From positions 1 through 64,000 of the forward strand of contig JAQUIT010000011.1 in assembly GCA_028681335.1 (NCBI GenBank): 64,000 nt of DNA, read 5' to 3'. The position numbers were made by a program, and so were the translations under genes. Origin of the DNA: Desulfuromonadaceae bacterium. Its GTDB lineage: Bacteria > Desulfobacterota > Desulfuromonadia > Geobacterales > Pseudopelobacteraceae. A model generated the notes under the pieces. The model did no database searches, was not told the origin of the DNA, and saw nothing but the letters and a program-made list of their open reading frames with translations. Below are positions 37,210 through 50,177 of the stretch, in pieces; the stretch's first letter is position 1; each line of letters starts with the position of its first letter.

Positions 37210-38414
37210 GAACATCGCTACGATATTCCATCCGCTTCAAGCTGACAGCGGCCACGCTGACCCCGCTCGTAACAGCCATTGTCCTTTTCTGGATAATTGG
37301 TGCCTCGGCGCTTTATCTGGGGATACCCGAGCTCCCCCTGTTCAATTTACGTTCCCAGATCAACATCATCTTCTCGGGTATCCTTCTCTTTGTAACCTTG
37401 GTTGGGGTAGCACTTTCGGCGTGGCTCGGCTCAAGCCTGGCTCGCCCGATCAAGGCGGTTGAGGAAGCGGCACGCCTGCTGGCGCTTGGCGAACACATCC
37501 CTGATATCGTTGTGGGGGGGCATGACGAAATTTCTATTATGGCCGAAGAATTTAACATCATGAAGCATCGCCTGATTGAGCGTGAAGAGGAGATTCTGCT
37601 GCTTAACCGGACACTGGAAGAAAAGGTGACGGAGCGGACCACTCAACTGGATGAAAAGAACCAGTGGCTGCTCGTGGCCCAACAGGAGCTTGCCCGCGCC
37701 GAACGCCTCGTCGGCATCGGTATTCTGGCATCGGGGGTAGCCCATGAGATCAACAATCCACTTGCCATTATCCGTGGCAACGCCGAACTGCTGGAGATGT
37801 CAACGCGCCTGAACGACTCGGACCAATCGGAAGTGACAACAATTATCAAGCAGGTGGGAAGGGTGGAGCGGATCGTCTCAAACCTGCTGACGTTCGCCAG
37901 AACACAGAAGAAAGTCATCCGCCCATTCCATATTGAAGAGCTACTTGATGATATACTCAGGCAGGTCGGCCACCAGATCACGCTGGAAACATACTGTATT
38001 GAAAAGAGGTACGGGACCGCAGGACATCATATCGGGGGAGACGAAGACCAGCTGCGGCAGGTTTTCACCAACCTGGTTCTGAACGGCCTGCAGGCAATGG
38101 GAAAAGGGGGGACTCTGACAATTGCTACCACCGTTGACCGGGAGGCCGAATGTTATTCGGTAACAATTGGCGACAGCGGGGAGGGCATCGCTGCAGACGT
38201 CAAGGAGAAGCTGTTCACACCGTTTTTTACCACCAAGCCTGGGGGGACCGGGCTTGGGCTGGCCGTTTCCTATGGCATCGTCAAAGACCATGGTGGCGAC
38301 ATCAGGGTTGAAAGTGAATTCGGGCAGGGAACCAGGTTCATTGTGCTGCTGCCGCTGCGCCAGTCAGTGCAGGATTGCGGCACTGACCTTGAACTGATGA
38401 CCGGCAAGGTGTAA
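37206..38414 (+). CDS. Membrane histidine kinase paired with the sigma-54 regulator
   Basis: The GTG at 37206 overlaps the regulator stop and gives 402 residues. Two membrane helices (about 18-40 and 58-80) enclose only a short external loop. HAMP follows, then the H-box GVAHEINNPLAIIRGN with His near 181, and an ATPase domain with NLVLNGLQAM and GTGLGLAVSYG. The small sensor loop suggests a membrane or cytosolic signal. It ends six bases from the convergent hybrid kinase, with no terminator between. Confidence 0.92.
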   Translation: MRTSLRYSIRFKLTAATLTPLVTAIVLFWIIGASALYLGIPELPLFNLRSQINIIFSGILLFVTLVGVALSAWLGSSLARPIKAVEEAARLLALGEHIPDIVVGGHDEISIMAEEFNIMKHRLIEREEEILLLNRTLEEKVTERTTQLDEKNQWLLVAQQELARAERLVGIGILASGVAHEINNPLAIIRGNAELLEMSTRLNDSDQSEVTTIIKQVGRVERIVSNLLTFARTQKKVIRPFHIEELLDDILRQVGHQITLETYCIEKRYGTAGHHIGGDEDQLRQVFTNLVLNGLQAMGKGGTLTIATTVDREAECYSVTIGDSGEGIAADVKEKLFTPFFTTKPGGTGLGLAVSYGIVKDHGGDIRVESEFGQGTRFIVLLPLRQSVQDCGTDLELMTGKV

Positions 38415-38420
38415 CTACCA

Positions 38421-41400
38421 CTAAGCAGCCACACCTATGACCCGCCTTATTTCAGTATCCAGCTCCCCTACTACCAACGGCTTGGAGACATAGCCGTCGA
38501 ACCCCTCTTCAAGAAACCGCTCCCTGTCCCCGCGCAACGCGTGGGCGGTCACGGCGACAACCGGCTGGTAGCGTGCGCTCCCAATCTCTTTCATACGTAG
38601 TTCACGCAGGGCATCCTCGCCATTCATGACCGGCATCTGAATATCCATCAGGACGAGATCAAAATACCCCTGTTCCAGCTCGGCAAGACATTCCCTCCCA
38701 TTTTCCACCACAACCACTTCATGCCCCATTTTACCAAGCAGCGCTACCCCGAGTGTGATGTTGATATGGTTATCCTCTACCAGCAGAATCTTTAACGGGG
38801 GACCGTTCCAACCGACTGTTGATTGACACGAAACCTCCTCAGCAATGTCACTCACCTGAGGAGATGTGAATGGCAGAGTCACCTTGAAACAGCTTCCAGC
38901 GCCCAAAGTGCTTTCAACAGAGATGCTCCCCCCCATCAGCTCCGCCAGGCGCCGACTGATGGCAAGCCCCAGACCGGTGCCGCCAAACTGACGCGTGGTG
39001 GAACTGTCCTCCTGAACAAACGGCTTGAAAATCTCGTCAATGGCTTCTGCAGAGATGCCGATACCGGTATCAGCCACGCTAATCTGCACCAGCACAACAG
39101 CGTCATGCTGTTCGAGAAGCTGTGCCGAGATGGTTATACCGCCGTTACTCGTAAACTTGACGGCATTTCCAAGCAGGTTGAGGATAATCTGTTTGACCCG
39201 AAACGAGTCCCCTTTCAAGACTGGGGGAATATCTCCAGAAATATCCACCTCCAGGGAGAGCCCCTTTTCATAAATGGCAGACTTTTGCGTCATAACAATA
39301 TCGTTAATGCAGTGCTGCAGACTGAATTCGACCAACTCTATCTTTGTCTTACCGGCTTCGATCTTTGACAGGTCCAGAATATCGTTGATCAGAGACAGCA
39401 GGTTTTTGCCCGAGAGTTTAAGCGCGTCAACAAATTCACGCTGTTCCTGTGTCAAATCGGTAAACTCCAGCAACTGGGTCATGCCGATAACACCGTTCAT
39501 AGGGGTGCGGATCTCGTGACTCATGTTGGCAAGAAACTCGGATTTAGCGCGGTTGGCTGACTCGGCCTGTTCCTTGGATATTTTCAACTCCTCTTTCTGC
39601 TGTTTACTCTCGGTGATGTCACGATTTGTGGCACGCCTCCCCAGATAGGCGCCATCGCGCCCGTACACGCACTGACAAGCGTGTGCGAGCCAGCGGACAT
39701 CACCACCACGGGTTATAATGCGAAATTCCTGTTCATGCGGCGACGTTGTCTTCATCGTGACGCTATCCAGGTGATAATCGCACTGACCCCGGTCTTCCGG
39801 ATGGGTGATTTCAACAAGCAGGGCAGCATTGTCAATAAACTCGTCAGCACGGTAACCGGTAATGCGCTGGCAGGCCGGGGAGCAATAGATCAGACTCCGA
39901 TCCGGGCCGATCCAGTACTCCCAGTCATAGGTGTAATCCGCGACCGTACGATACTTCTCTTCGCTGGCCAGCAGTGCGATCTCGACCAGCTTCCGTTCGG
40001 TAATATCCTGCACCGTACCGGTAGCGGATAACAGCTGACCGTCATCCCTCTCGAACTGCGCCCGTTCCCTGACCCACAACGTTTTCCCGTTTACGACGAT
40101 GCGATGTTCGATGTCATAGGGCGCACCCGTCGTTGCCTCTTTCCAGGTGCTAAGCACCAGCTCCCGGTCATCTGGATGGATGGCGGCAAAAAAGCTTTCC
40201 AGAGAGATCTTCTCCTGCTGCGGGAGGCCGAACATGCGGTATGTTTCCGCCGACCATTCAAGCCGGTTCTCAGGAATATAAAAGTACCAGCTGCCAACTT
40301 GCGCAATGGCCTGCGCGAGATTGAGGTTTTCCTCGCTGCGGCACAAGGCATCTTCCATCATCTTGCGTTCGGTGACGTCGCGTGCCACATGGATTGATCC
40401 GATCACGTTGCCATCGACATCGTGAAACGGCGTCACCGTTACCATCAGGTGTTTGCCCAGAAGAGGTTCATAGACCTCCTCCTGGTGTTCCAAACCGTCA
40501 AGCAGCAAAAGTGAATGGGGGCAATAATCGGGTGGGGCATCCAGACCGTGGACCACCCTATAGCACGGCGTCCCTAACTGACAGCCTTCACGGTGACCCT
40601 CCATGGCGTTCAACATTGCCCGGTTGGCGTGCAGAATAGTGTGGTTCAAGTCAAGGATGGTAATAATATCAGGAATACTGTTAAAGGTCCGCTCCCACTG
40701 ATCCCGTGACACTTCCAGCTCATGGGTGCGATCTTTTACCCGCAGCTCCAGGTCGGCATTCATCTGCTGAAGTTCATCATGCGATCGCCGTATCGTATCG
40801 CTCATCAAGCGGACATTATCTGTCAGCCCCTGTATTTCAACGGTTGTCGGCAACGGCCACTCAATGGTTTCTCCGGCTGCTATCTGCGCCGGCAGCTGAC
40901 GGGTCATTCTCTCAAAATCCGAGACAATGGTGGCGAGTTTCGCCGAAAACATCCGTGATAGATAGACAAGAATAACCAGTAAACATCCGATTGCTGCCAA
41001 AGAGAGGGATGTCTGGTATCCGATTTCAGTCAATGTCGGCCTGAGTGACGCTTCAACAACGAGCTTCCACTCCGGGTTGGCCTCAAGCGGCACCTCCTTC
41101 ACGTAAAACGACGCCATCCAGCGTTTGGCAGCGCCGACTCCGGGTTGGGGGCTGGGTATCCACTGGTCGACACCGTCGGCTAACGGTTTCATCGTGCCAT
41201 CCTTCGGCAGGACAAAGGGATCAAGCGGCTTAAGCGTTGGCCGGGTACTGACGATAGTCCGCCCGGCGTTATCCACAAGCGTCACGTGCATTGCGTATGC
41301 TTGAACAGAACGTTCCAAGAGTTCTTTCAGGGCAGAAAATTCTATGACACCAAGAGCCGCTCCCTGATAATGTGTTGCCGCAACTATCGGCGCTACCAGT

Positions 41401-42401
41401 ATCAGCCGCGGTCCGGGAGTGCCTATTTTGCCGGAAAACAACTGAGTTACCAGGGAAAACGGTGCTGTTTTAGCAGCTGCGATATAGGGACGGTCAGAGA
41501 GATCAATCCCTATTGACGACCCACCGATTTCATTGATAGCAGGTGAAAACGCCCTGATAACGGCGTGTGCATCAACAATCCCCAAGCGCATGAATTCCGG
41601 CATTGCAGAGTGCATGTACTCCAGTTTTTTCTGCAGAAAATCTGGAGATAACCGTTCAGAATTCGTGCTGGTCACCGCCAGATAACGGATGATTTCCTGA
41701 TTGCGCTGAAACCAGAGCGAGACGGCTTGTTCTGCCGTTTGAGCGACAACAGAGGTGTTAACCCGGTGATGGGCAAGTTGTGTCGTAAGGGTATGTCGTA
41801 TATCCACGTAGAGAAACAAAAAGGACGGGAGCAGCACAAAGAGTGAAATAGTCACAAAAATGAGTTGGCGCAAGCTTGGCAACTCCCCCTGCAGCCGGTT
41901 CCTATAGCAGTAACCGATATACAGGGCGCTGGCCACCAGTGTGTTGGCTACGCCGTTAATACCCTCTTTAAGAGCAATTAAAGTGGCTGAGGAAAAAGAA
42001 AAACCCATGATGTACTGGTGGAACAGCATTACCAGGAGGAGCCCACCGGTGAACCAGAAGGTGAGATTGGCAACCACAATGTTCCAGCCGCGTTTCCGAT
42101 ACAGAAGACCGGTGCAGAGTGCCTCGGCAGTAAAAATGATAATTGCCCAGGGATGATTCCAGTGAAACCAGGTGCAGCTCGCGGCAACAATTGCCGCCGT
42201 CACACCGCTCACCAGACCAAAGCGCATGAGGACAAACATCGTGACGATTGAACCGAAGAGGAAATCCACACTAAAGATGAGTTCCAGCTTGAACCAGTTA
42301 AGTACAAAACCGGCCAACCCGAAAAGAAGGCCTACTGCCAAGTCGTTGAGCAATCGTCCCTGTTGATTTACACACAATTTTTGTGGTACCGGCTCCATCA
42401 T
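38421..42401 (-). CDS. Hybrid sensor kinase with multi-helix membrane domain, Cache-like and three PAS domains
   Basis: At 1326 residues it is the largest protein here. About seven membrane helices (15-190) form a MASE-like region, followed by an extracytoplasmic Cache-like domain (about 205-450) and another helix near 470. Three PAS domains follow (about 575-945). HisKA has His near 961 in [12 protein letters not shown], then HATPase, and a receiver with Asp near 1254 in [13 protein letters not shown]. The first PAS carries [11 protein letters not shown] and a later Cys. No DNA-binding output is present, so a downstream phosphotransfer partner is expected. Confidence 0.93.
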   Translation of the reverse strand: MMEPVPQKLCVNQQGRLLNDLAVGLLFGLAGFVLNWFKLELIFSVDFLFGSIVTMFVLMRFGLVSGVTAAIVAASCTWFHWNHPWAIIIFTAEALCTGLLYRKRGWNIVVANLTFWFTGGLLLVMLFHQYIMGFSFSSATLIALKEGINGVANTLVASALYIGYCYRNRLQGELPSLRQLIFVTISLFVLLPSFLFLYVDIRHTLTTQLAHHRVNTSVVAQTAEQAVSLWFQRNQEIIRYLAVTSTNSERLSPDFLQKKLEYMHSAMPEFMRLGIVDAHAVIRAFSPAINEIGGSSIGIDLSDRPYIAAAKTAPFSLVTQLFSGKIGTPGPRLILVAPIVAATHYQGAALGVIEFSALKELLERSVQAYAMHVTLVDNAGRTIVSTRPTLKPLDPFVLPKDGTMKPLADGVDQWIPSPQPGVGAAKRWMASFYVKEVPLEANPEWKLVVEASLRPTLTEIGYQTSLSLAAIGCLLVILVYLSRMFSAKLATIVSDFERMTRQLPAQIAAGETIEWPLPTTVEIQGLTDNVRLMSDTIRRSHDELQQMNADLELRVKDRTHELEVSRDQWERTFNSIPDIITILDLNHTILHANRAMLNAMEGHREGCQLGTPCYRVVHGLDAPPDYCPHSLLLLDGLEHQEEVYEPLLGKHLMVTVTPFHDVDGNVIGSIHVARDVTERKMMEDALCRSEENLNLAQAIAQVGSWYFYIPENRLEWSAETYRMFGLPQQEKISLESFFAAIHPDDRELVLSTWKEATTGAPYDIEHRIVVNGKTLWVRERAQFERDDGQLLSATGTVQDITERKLVEIALLASEEKYRTVADYTYDWEYWIGPDRSLIYCSPACQRITGYRADEFIDNAALLVEITHPEDRGQCDYHLDSVTMKTTSPHEQEFRIITRGGDVRWLAHACQCVYGRDGAYLGRRATNRDITESKQQKEELKISKEQAESANRAKSEFLANMSHEIRTPMNGVIGMTQLLEFTDLTQEQREFVDALKLSGKNLLSLINDILDLSKIEAGKTKIELVEFSLQHCINDIVMTQKSAIYEKGLSLEVDISGDIPPVLKGDSFRVKQIILNLLGNAVKFTSNGGITISAQLLEQHDAVVLVQISVADTGIGISAEAIDEIFKPFVQEDSSTTRQFGGTGLGLAISRRLAELMGGSISVESTLGAGSCFKVTLPFTSPQVSDIAEEVSCQSTVGWNGPPLKILLVEDNHINITLGVALLGKMGHEVVVVENGRECLAELEQGYFDLVLMDIQMPVMNGEDALRELRMKEIGSARYQPVVAVTAHALRGDRERFLEEGFDGYVSKPLVVGELDTEIRRVIGVAA

Positions 42402-42507
42402 CCCTCCGTAGTAAGAAGCTGGCGAATGTGCGCACCCTGCCCCGCCAACCCGTCCATCTCAAACGACTCTAAAACAGACCCTGTTATGAAGCGGCCGCAT
42501 GCTTGAT

Positions 42508-44769
42508 TCATCCCATTACCCGCGTAATCTCATCAACCAGCTCCTCTATTATCAGCGGTTTGGGAACATACCCATCAAACCCCTCAGCAAGAAACCGTTT
42601 CTTCTCCCCGTCCAGCACGTGGGCTGTCAGGGCAATGACCGCTTGATGACATGCGCTTCCCTGCTCTCTCCTGCGAATTTCACGCAGCGCCTCTTCGCCG
42701 TTCATGACAGGCATCTGTATATCCATCAGTACGAGATCGTATCGCCCCTGCTCCAGCGCAGCAAGGCATTCTCGGCCGTTTCCCACCACAACAAACTCAT
42801 GTCCCAGCTTCTTAAGGAGTGATATGCCAAACCGGGTGTTGATCGGATTGTCCTCGACGAGCAGTACCCGCAACGATGCGGTTTTCCCGGTGGGTAATGC
42901 TTTCAGGGCAGCTTCCCCCACCATGTCAGGTTTTTGAGGGAGGCAAAACGGAAGAGTCACCGTAAAACAGCTGCCTGCTCCCAACGTGCTTTCAACGACA
43001 ATATCCCCTCCCATCAGCTCCGCCAGGCGGCGGCTGATCGTCAGGCCGAGGCCGGTGCCGCCATACTGGCGGGTTGTGGAACAATCCTCCTGCGTGAACG
43101 GCATGAATATTCTGTCTTGTGCCTCAGGTGTGATGCCGATACCGGTGTCGCGTACCACCAGCTGAACAAGCACTGAATCACCGTGCTGTTCAAGCAGTTT
43201 GCCTGATATGGTGACCCTCCCCTGCTTCGTAAATTTAAGGGCATTCCCCAACAGGTTGGTAACAATCTGCTTGACCCGCAACTCATCCCCCACCAGAATT
43301 GTCGGGATGTTTTCAGCCAGCTCCACGTCGAGGACAAGCCCTGCTTCCTGTGCAGTAAACGCCTGCATGGTAACGATGTGCCTAATGCATTGGTGCAGGC
43401 TGAATTCAACCAGGTCCAGCGTTACTTTCCCTGCCTCGATCTTTGAGAGGTCAAGAATGTCGTTGATCAGGGTCAGAAGATTTTTACCTGACAGTTTGAG
43501 AGCCGTCACATATTCCTGCTGTTCTGCTGAAAGATCCGTCACTTCTAAAAGCTGGGCCATGCCAAGAACACCGTTCATGGGGGTTCTGAGTTCATGGCTC
43601 ATATTGGACAGAAACTGACTCTTTGCCGTGTTGGCAGATTCCGCTGCAATTTTGGCAAGGAGTAGTTGCACCTCCGCCTGTTTACGCTCGGTGATGTCAC
43701 GGGACACACCGATCATGCCGGTCGCAATGCCTTCTTTATTGAGTAATGCCACTTTGGTACTCTCAAACAGCACCTGAGTGCCATCCGGCTGCGTCACCGT
43801 AATTTCATAGGAAACCGGTCGATCAGCCGCCATCGCCTCTTGATCTTTCCGGCGTACAAATTCTGCCCGTTCCCGGTCTGCAAGCAGCTCCAGATCGGTA
43901 TGCCCGATGATCTCCTCCCGTGGGCGGCCCATAAAAATTGCGGCATAACGTTCATTACACCCCAGATAGCGTCCGGACGTATCCTTGTAAAAGATCATAT
44001 CGGGAATGGTGTCCATCAGCGTATGCAAGAAATTACGCCGGTTTTCGAGGTACTGCTCACGGCCATCGCGCTGTTTGATCAACTCTTCAATGGTTGCGGC
44101 CATTTTATTGAAGGCAGAAATGCAGGAATCAAGTTCATGAACCTGGCAGGGCATAACGCGGGTATGGTATTCACCGTTGCCGAAACGTTCGGCAGCACTG
44201 CCCAGCAGACGAAGCGGTCTCAGGGCACGGCGGATAGTCGGGGCGATCAGGGCGATAAAAACCACTAATCCTCCCAGCAGAAAGCTCATCTGAACCTGAA
44301 GCGAATGCCACAGCATCTCAATCTCTAATTGAGGTGAATGAATCATCGTCAGCTCACCATACGACCGGCCGCCGACCTCCAGTGCCGAGCGCTCGGTGCG
44401 CACCTGAATATTGGTGAGTGTCGTAAACCAGGCCGGAACGGTCGTGGTCGGTAGTGAATCGACCGCCTCTACAACCTTGCCGACCGGATCAACCCAGCGG
44501 ATATTGTAGATATGCCGGCGTTTCACATGGGTGCGGAATATTTCTTCAATAGAAGCGTAATCGCCAAGAATAGCGCTTTCACAGACTTCCATCTTGAGTT
44601 CGCGGATATGATCGCGCAATTCGTCATTGATCCTGCCGCGCAACGCTTCCCGCTCATGGACCACCTGACTCCAGATCAGCAGCGAACTGGTGACCAGCAT
44701 CACAAAGCCGCTTACCAGCAGCAAGCGACTGAACAGACCAAAACGCAAGCGTTTAACGTCAATGACCAT
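42508..44769 (-). CDS. Hybrid sensor kinase with HAMP and PAS domains
   Basis: The ATG at 44769 gives 753 residues and an eleven-base overlap with the PhnD-like gene. Membrane helices at about 12-32 and 150-175 bracket a periplasmic domain. HAMP and PAS (about 255-365) precede HisKA (His near 393, [10 protein letters not shown]), HATPase and a receiver with Asp near 681. Its last-but-one gene partner is a binding protein without transporter genes, so this kinase may sense the loaded binding protein. Confidence 0.92.
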   Translation of the reverse strand: MVIDVKRLRFGLFSRLLLVSGFVMLVTSSLLIWSQVVHEREALRGRINDELRDHIRELKMEVCESAILGDYASIEEIFRTHVKRRHIYNIRWVDPVGKVVEAVDSLPTTTVPAWFTTLTNIQVRTERSALEVGGRSYGELTMIHSPQLEIEMLWHSLQVQMSFLLGGLVVFIALIAPTIRRALRPLRLLGSAAERFGNGEYHTRVMPCQVHELDSCISAFNKMAATIEELIKQRDGREQYLENRRNFLHTLMDTIPDMIFYKDTSGRYLGCNERYAAIFMGRPREEIIGHTDLELLADRERAEFVRRKDQEAMAADRPVSYEITVTQPDGTQVLFESTKVALLNKEGIATGMIGVSRDITERKQAEVQLLLAKIAAESANTAKSQFLSNMSHELRTPMNGVLGMAQLLEVTDLSAEQQEYVTALKLSGKNLLTLINDILDLSKIEAGKVTLDLVEFSLHQCIRHIVTMQAFTAQEAGLVLDVELAENIPTILVGDELRVKQIVTNLLGNALKFTKQGRVTISGKLLEQHGDSVLVQLVVRDTGIGITPEAQDRIFMPFTQEDCSTTRQYGGTGLGLTISRRLAELMGGDIVVESTLGAGSCFTVTLPFCLPQKPDMVGEAALKALPTGKTASLRVLLVEDNPINTRFGISLLKKLGHEFVVVGNGRECLAALEQGRYDLVLMDIQMPVMNGEEALREIRRREQGSACHQAVIALTAHVLDGEKKRFLAEGFDGYVPKPLIIEELVDEITRVMG

Positions 44770-45664
44770 GAGTAAACTCCGGCAGGAGCGTCTGCCTATA
44801 GAATTCCCACTGATTATGGTATTCCCGGTCCGTTGCCCGCACAAAACCATAGGGAGGCGACTGCCCGATCAGAGTACCTACTTTTTCCAGTATCAGCTTC
44901 CCTTCCGGGTCATGGGCCATGCCGACAAGGGCATCAACAACAGCCGCCGCCGTACCGGTCGCAACCCGTGGATGGGCAGCGACGGGCAGGTTCAGATATT
45001 CCGGCGAATGCCAGATAACCCTGTAACGGAAATTTTCCCGCGTCGCGTATGAATGCATTACCTGCGAATTCACGCACGCTGCTGCAATGCGGCCGGCTTT
45101 GAGCTGGCCCATAATACCTTCCTGGTTACCGGCAAAGACCGGTTTAACTCTGATTCCTTTTTTGGCCATGGCTTCCATGGGAACAGCATAGGCCACAAAG
45201 GCGGCCGGTGAGGGAAAACCGACCTCCCTGCCGTTCAAGTCGTCAATAGCGGTAATGGGAGAGTCTTGCGGGACGACAATTTCACCGGTAATGGGAGGCC
45301 CGGCAGGGCGTGCCATTACCCGATAGCCCGCTTTGGCGTTATTTTTAGTAAAGAAGTGATTACTGTAAACCAGATCGTAGCGACCCAATCCGACCTGACG
45401 TGAATGTTCCGGCGCCGTCTTTTCCACTTTCAGAACCAGCGGCACGCCGCTCCTCTTTTCCAGATAGATAAGTATGGGGTTCCAGTATTGGGCCGTGAGG
45501 AGGATGCTGCGTTGTGTGATAACCCCGAAACTCAGCGGGGCAGTGGCACAGCAACCTGACTGCGGTGAGCAGAAAAACATGCCCGCCACTATCGCACAAC
45601 CTACCATCAGATGTAGCATGATGCAAAAGAACGGCCGTCTCAGCATAACCATCTGCTTATCCAT
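44759..45664 (-). CDS. PhnD-like periplasmic binding protein
   Basis: The 301-residue protein has a Sec signal (about 1-40) and the PhnD/TauT-like fold: [10 protein letters not shown], then [29 protein letters not shown] and later [13 protein letters not shown]. It belongs to the phosphate/phosphonate-type binding proteins, but no permease or ATPase gene is near. GGAGG lies eight bases before the ATG, inside the previous gene. Flanking hybrid kinases overlap it on both sides, so a sensory role is more likely than transport. The ligand is unknown. Confidence 0.85.
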   Translation of the reverse strand: MDKQMVMLRRPFFCIMLHLMVGCAIVAGMFFCSPQSGCCATAPLSFGVITQRSILLTAQYWNPILIYLEKRSGVPLVLKVEKTAPEHSRQVGLGRYDLVYSNHFFTKNNAKAGYRVMARPAGPPITGEIVVPQDSPITAIDDLNGREVGFPSPAAFVAYAVPMEAMAKKGIRVKPVFAGNQEGIMGQLKAGRIAAACVNSQVMHSYATRENFRYRVIWHSPEYLNLPVAAHPRVATGTAAAVVDALVGMAHDPEGKLILEKVGTLIGQSPPYGFVRATDREYHNQWEFYRQTLLPEFTHGH

Positions 45665-48032
45665 GATCTGCCTCCGCGATGCAGTGAACGACTTGATCCG
45701 CCAGACCGAGAACCCGCTTCATTTCGCTTACCAACTCCTCAATTACCACTGGCTTTGCCACATAGCCATCAAAACCCTCGGCAAGAAACTGCTCCCTCTC
45801 GTTGCGCAGTGCATAAGCGGTCAGAGCAATAACCGGAATAGCTGCGTCATGTTCGCGGTGGCGAATGGCTTTCAGCGCCTCAATGCCACCCATTACCGGC
45901 ATTTGTATATCCATCAGTATGACATCGAACCTGCCATGGTCCAGTGCCGCCAGACATTCGAGGCCGTTTTCTACCGCAATGAAATCATGACCCATCTTCC
46001 TGAGTAGTGATGCTCCAAATTTTGTATTAATCGGATTATCCTCGACGAAAAGCACCTGCAGCCGCTTGGCATTCCAGATGGATGAGTTTTTTGGGGAAAC
46101 GTCCGCCACAACAGCACTACCTTGAGGAATGGTAACCGGAAGATTCACCGTAAAACAGCTGCCGACACCCATCGTACTCTCAACGACAATACTCCCTCCC
46201 ATCAGTTCAGCGAGGCTGCGGCAGATCGTCAGGCCAAGTCCGGTGCCACCATAATGACGGGTTGTAGAACCATCCTCCTGAGTGAATGGCATGAATATTC
46301 TGTCGAGTGCTTCCGGCGAAATACCGATGCCGGTGTCACATACCCGCAGCTGTATGAGAGCCAGATCATCGTGTTGTTCAAGAAGTTGCGCCGACACGGT
46401 AATGCCGCCACGTTTCGTGAACTTTACGGCATTACCCAACAGGTTGATGAGTATCTGTTTGAGGCGAAACTGGTCACCCACCAGGATCGCGGGGACATCC
46501 TCGCCCACATTCACATCCAGAGTTAGCCCCGCTTTGGAAACGGTAGTTTTTTGCATCAGCACGATATCGTTAATGCAATGCTGCAGACTGAATTCGGCCA
46601 TCTCTATCGTGACCTTCCCGGCCTCAATCTTGGAAAGGTCAAGAATATCATTGATCAGATCCAGCAGATTTTTACCCGATACTTTGAGGATCTGTAAGTA
46701 TCCCTGCTGTTCCTCAGTTAATTCTGTGTACTCAAGAAGCTGGGCCATACCAATGACGCCGTTCATTGGTGTGCGCAGCTCATGACTCATATTGGCGAGA
46801 AATTCGGATTTGGCGGTGTTGGCAGCTTCGGCGTTGGCTTTGGCCTCCTGCAGCAAAATCTGAACAGCCTTGTATTCGTCCAGCTGCACATGCAGAATCT
46901 CTTCAGCAGCCTGCAGCTGACTGTTTTGCTGCCGCAGCTCTTCCTTGTTTTTCCGCAATGCCAGCTGTTGCAATTGCACCGTACGGCGTTCGGCCTTCAG
47001 CTTTCGGTTGGTAACCAGCAATCGTACACTTTGCAGCAGGACCATCCCGAGGGCAGACAGGGCCGCCAGCAATTGCCAGAAATAGCGCGTGCATACATCC
47101 CGCAGAGTGAATACCGGCGCCGCTTCGAATGGCGGCAAACGCAGTTCACGCAGCACATCTTCCACCGGCGTGTAGTCTGCCGGCATGGCAAAGCTGTGGA
47201 TACCGATAGCGCGGGTAGTGGCACTATCTTCTTCCAACAGAAAAAGTGCCGCAGAGACATGTTTGGCGAGGTTTTCGTCAACATGCGGCAGAGCGGTAAA
47301 CGGCCATTCAGGATAAAGCCGGGTGGAGACCAAAAACGGATATCCGGGCGTATCCAGCCTATTGATAATCTTCAGCTGATTTATGTCCAGCTTACCCTCA
47401 CACACCAGCCCTTCCAGCACGCCGCTGCGCACAAAACCGACATCGGCCCGGCCTGACAGCACCGCCGAGACGACGTTGTCATGTGGCATGCCGGTGGTGA
47501 TAATTTTGGCATCCTGTGGCAGACGAATCCCCACACGGCTCAGTTCATACGCCTGCATCTGATAGCCGCCCAAAGATTCGGTGGCGGTCGCCGCAACAGT
47601 TTTGCCTTTGATGTCTTTCAGCGTCCTGATAGCGACCTGTTCTGCCCGGGTAAAAATGATGCCGCCAAAAGTGGTAAGGCGCTTGCCATGCTCATTAACA
47701 GCCAGTGTCGCAATGGGTACCGACAACTTGCCACGTTTTTTTATCACAACATAATGCCCGGGATTAGTCAGGACAAAATCAAGCTGTCCCTTCGCAATAG
47801 CCTTCTCCAACTCGGGATAGGTAAATGCTTCCACGACAAAGTCCCGCCCCGGAATCGCCTTTTTCAATGAGGCTGCAAGCGGACGCCACTGTGCGATTGT
47901 CTGTGGTTTCGGACGGAAGGCAAGCACGCCAATCTTGACCGGTTCCGCCGCACGGACAGAAGTCGCCGCCACAGGAACGCCTGCCAGACAGACCAGCACT
48001 ATCACCATGCGGACTAAAGCTGTTATGGACAT
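45657..48032 (-). CDS. Hybrid sensor kinase with PhnD-like binding domain
   Basis: The ATG at 48032 has GGAGAG five bases before it and is preferred over an ATG four codons upstream. The 791-residue protein has a signal sequence, a PhnD-like periplasmic domain (about 30-300; [47 protein letters not shown]), a membrane helix near 315-335, a coiled coil, HisKA (His near 417), HATPase and a receiver (Asp near 706). Its sensor is of the same family as the separate binding protein that follows. Confidence 0.93.
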   Translation of the reverse strand: MSITALVRMVIVLVCLAGVPVAATSVRAAEPVKIGVLAFRPKPQTIAQWRPLAASLKKAIPGRDFVVEAFTYPELEKAIAKGQLDFVLTNPGHYVVIKKRGKLSVPIATLAVNEHGKRLTTFGGIIFTRAEQVAIRTLKDIKGKTVAATATESLGGYQMQAYELSRVGIRLPQDAKIITTGMPHDNVVSAVLSGRADVGFVRSGVLEGLVCEGKLDINQLKIINRLDTPGYPFLVSTRLYPEWPFTALPHVDENLAKHVSAALFLLEEDSATTRAIGIHSFAMPADYTPVEDVLRELRLPPFEAAPVFTLRDVCTRYFWQLLAALSALGMVLLQSVRLLVTNRKLKAERRTVQLQQLALRKNKEELRQQNSQLQAAEEILHVQLDEYKAVQILLQEAKANAEAANTAKSEFLANMSHELRTPMNGVIGMAQLLEYTELTEEQQGYLQILKVSGKNLLDLINDILDLSKIEAGKVTIEMAEFSLQHCINDIVLMQKTTVSKAGLTLDVNVGEDVPAILVGDQFRLKQILINLLGNAVKFTKRGGITVSAQLLEQHDDLALIQLRVCDTGIGISPEALDRIFMPFTQEDGSTTRHYGGTGLGLTICRSLAELMGGSIVVESTMGVGSCFTVNLPVTIPQGSAVVADVSPKNSSIWNAKRLQVLFVEDNPINTKFGASLLRKMGHDFIAVENGLECLAALDHGRFDVILMDIQMPVMGGIEALKAIRHREHDAAIPVIALTAYALRNEREQFLAEGFDGYVAKPVVIEELVSEMKRVLGLADQVVHCIAEADHG

Positions 48033-48147
48033 CAATCTCTCCATACGTAATGGTTAACGACAACCGTCAGCCGACTGATACTGAAGCGGCACGATGTTCC
48101 TGTGCCGTCACCGTTCACCCTGCTGACTGAGCAGCCTGATATTTGCA

Positions 48148-48423
48148 CTACTCACACACTCGTTGCGCGTCACCGATAGCCTGAGCAACAGCTCGGCATA
48201 ATTCGACTTTTCGATACGGTTTCTGAATGAAGCCGAGTGCTCCGTACTTGTGAAAGCCCTCTTTTACCCCCTCCTGACTAAACCCGGAGGAGATGAGAAC
48301 CCTGGCTTCAGGAAAACGTGCTTTCAACTGCAGCAGGGTTTCTTTCCCCCCCATGTGAGGCATTACCATGTCCAGTATCACCAGAGAGATATTCTCCCGC
48401 TCCTCGGCATAGACTTCGAGAGC
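48148..48423 (-). pseudogene. Detached C-terminal half of a receiver domain
   Basis: Reading on in frame past the TAG at 48424-48426 gives ALEVYAEERENISLVILDM and then the conserved Asp region, a Ser in VLISSGFSQ and the Lys in FIQKPYRK. This is exactly the missing part of the receiver begun by the upstream kinase. A GTG at 48381 could start a short product but would lack the first strands. The simplest reading is a nonsense change, for example CAG to TAG. Confidence 0.85.
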
Positions 48424-50064
48424 CTACTCTCCATTCTCAGCGAGGTAAACCCTGTAGCCCAACTCTTCCAACAGCCCCTTACCACTGCTGCGGATCAAGG
48501 CTTCATCATCAACAAAAAGAATGCCGCCGGCACCACAAACGAGTTTATCTTCCTCCGCAGCAATTACATTTTTGCATCTTGCCAACGGAATATACAACTT
48601 GAACACCGTTCCGATTTCCGCTTCGCTATAGACACGTATGCAACCCTGGTGCTGTTTAACGGTGCTGTACACGGCCGCGAGGCCGAGCCCGGTGCCCTTG
48701 CCGATCTCCTTTGTGGTAAAAAACGGTTCAAAAATATGCTCCACAACCTCACGTGTCATCCCCGTGCCGCTATCGGAGACCGCTATTTCAATAAAAGCCC
48801 CCTCATTGATCTTAAATCCATGAGAGCAGCAATAGTCTGCGTCAAGCAGCACATTTGCAGTGGCAAACGTAATAACCCCACCTTCCGGCATGGCATCACG
48901 GGCGTTTACACCAAGATTAAGCATGGCATTCTGCAGCAGTGTCGGATCACCTATAACGACGGTGTCAGTGGCGACAAGCCTGGTTTCCAGCGTAATATTT
49001 TTATCAATCGTGCGCTCCAGCATGGTTATGGCAGCCTGAATGGTTTCATTTATACTGACAGGGACCGATGTTTTTTGTCCCTTGCGGGAAAAGGCCAGCA
49101 GTTGGTGGGTAAGGTCGGCAGAACGGTTCGTTGCCTCGAGGATGGTGGCGACAAACTTCATCGCTTTAGGGTCGTCCTTGACATAGCTCGTCAAGAGTTC
49201 GGCAGACGCCATGATGGCGGAAAGCATGTTATTGAAGTCATGGGCCACACCTCCGGCCAACTGCCCAAGAACCTCCATTTTTTGATTCTGACGAAGGATA
49301 TCAGCCATCTTCTTTTGTTCGGTAACATCCATATACACAAGCAACAGGCACTTCTCACCATGGTACTCGATAAAATTACTGTAAATCAGAACATTGAGAT
49401 TCACTCCGTGAAGTGTTTTCACTTCCGTAGCAAAACCGGAGACCCCCTGTTGACTACCTATGAGCTTTAAAAAACGTTCCCGATCGTCATCACTTCCCCA
49501 CAGACCTGATTCACTGACATTTTTGCCAACAACATCATCATACCTGTAGCCAAAGTTATCGCTGAACTTCTGGTTGACCTCACGAATAGCTCCTGCTGGG
49601 TATGTCGAGATTGCCAGTGCGAGCGGGGACACATCAAAAACAGTCTGGAGGCTCTTATTCGACTCCTGCAGCAATTTACGGCTGACTTCATATTCCTCTA
49701 TCTGTACCCGCAGCCTCTCCTCGGTCGCCAATAACTCGTCATTCTGTTCCTGGAGACAGTATTCACTCGCCAGCAAGCGCTCATGCGTTTCCATATACTC
49801 TTGTACCTGACGGCGCAGCATCTCCTCGGAGACCTGAAGCTTTTTCACAAGAGCCCGCAGATCTACGCCATCTTTCCGGATGCGCAGGTGGCGTAGACCG
49901 AGCAGAAGCCCTATGGTCCCACCGTAAACAAACGGCACGATAAAAGCCCTGGGGTCGGGGGCAAAACTAATGCCCATAATCTTGCGCTGTATGACGGCAA
50001 AACAAGAGAGGGTCAGAAAACCTGCAACAGTTGTCAGAGCAAGGAATAGCGTTCGATGTTTCAT
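48424..50064 (-). CDS. PAS-containing hybrid kinase truncated by an in-frame TAG
   Basis: The 546-residue product has two membrane helices (about 5-55), a long coiled coil, a PAS domain (about 135-260), HisKA with His near 276 in [13 protein letters not shown], and an HATPase domain ([10 protein letters not shown]). It then enters a receiver, [17 protein letters not shown], which is cut after AENGE. The kinase core is complete and may still work. The rest of the receiver continues in frame to 48148; without the stop the protein would have 638 residues. Confidence 0.9.
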   Translation of the reverse strand: MKHRTLFLALTTVAGFLTLSCFAVIQRKIMGISFAPDPRAFIVPFVYGGTIGLLLGLRHLRIRKDGVDLRALVKKLQVSEEMLRRQVQEYMETHERLLASEYCLQEQNDELLATEERLRVQIEEYEVSRKLLQESNKSLQTVFDVSPLALAISTYPAGAIREVNQKFSDNFGYRYDDVVGKNVSESGLWGSDDDRERFLKLIGSQQGVSGFATEVKTLHGVNLNVLIYSNFIEYHGEKCLLLVYMDVTEQKKMADILRQNQKMEVLGQLAGGVAHDFNNMLSAIMASAELLTSYVKDDPKAMKFVATILEATNRSADLTHQLLAFSRKGQKTSVPVSINETIQAAITMLERTIDKNITLETRLVATDTVVIGDPTLLQNAMLNLGVNARDAMPEGGVITFATANVLLDADYCCSHGFKINEGAFIEIAVSDSGTGMTREVVEHIFEPFFTTKEIGKGTGLGLAAVYSTVKQHQGCIRVYSEAEIGTVFKLYIPLARCKNVIAAEEDKLVCGAGGILFVDDEALIRSSGKGLLEELGYRVYLAENGE

Positions 50065-50177
50065 GACCTTGATTCCCCCTTGCCTTCGTGGGATAACAAT
50101 TCGTACGACAAGTCAAAGCAACCGATACAAATCATCCGTTCGCCGGCTGTACAGTTTAACTGCCGAATCAAAAGGTG

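Noticed and set aside
48087-48107. CGGCAC/GTGCCG hairpin between two kinase genes
   Set aside because: Short stem, long loop and no T-run; not supportable as a terminator.
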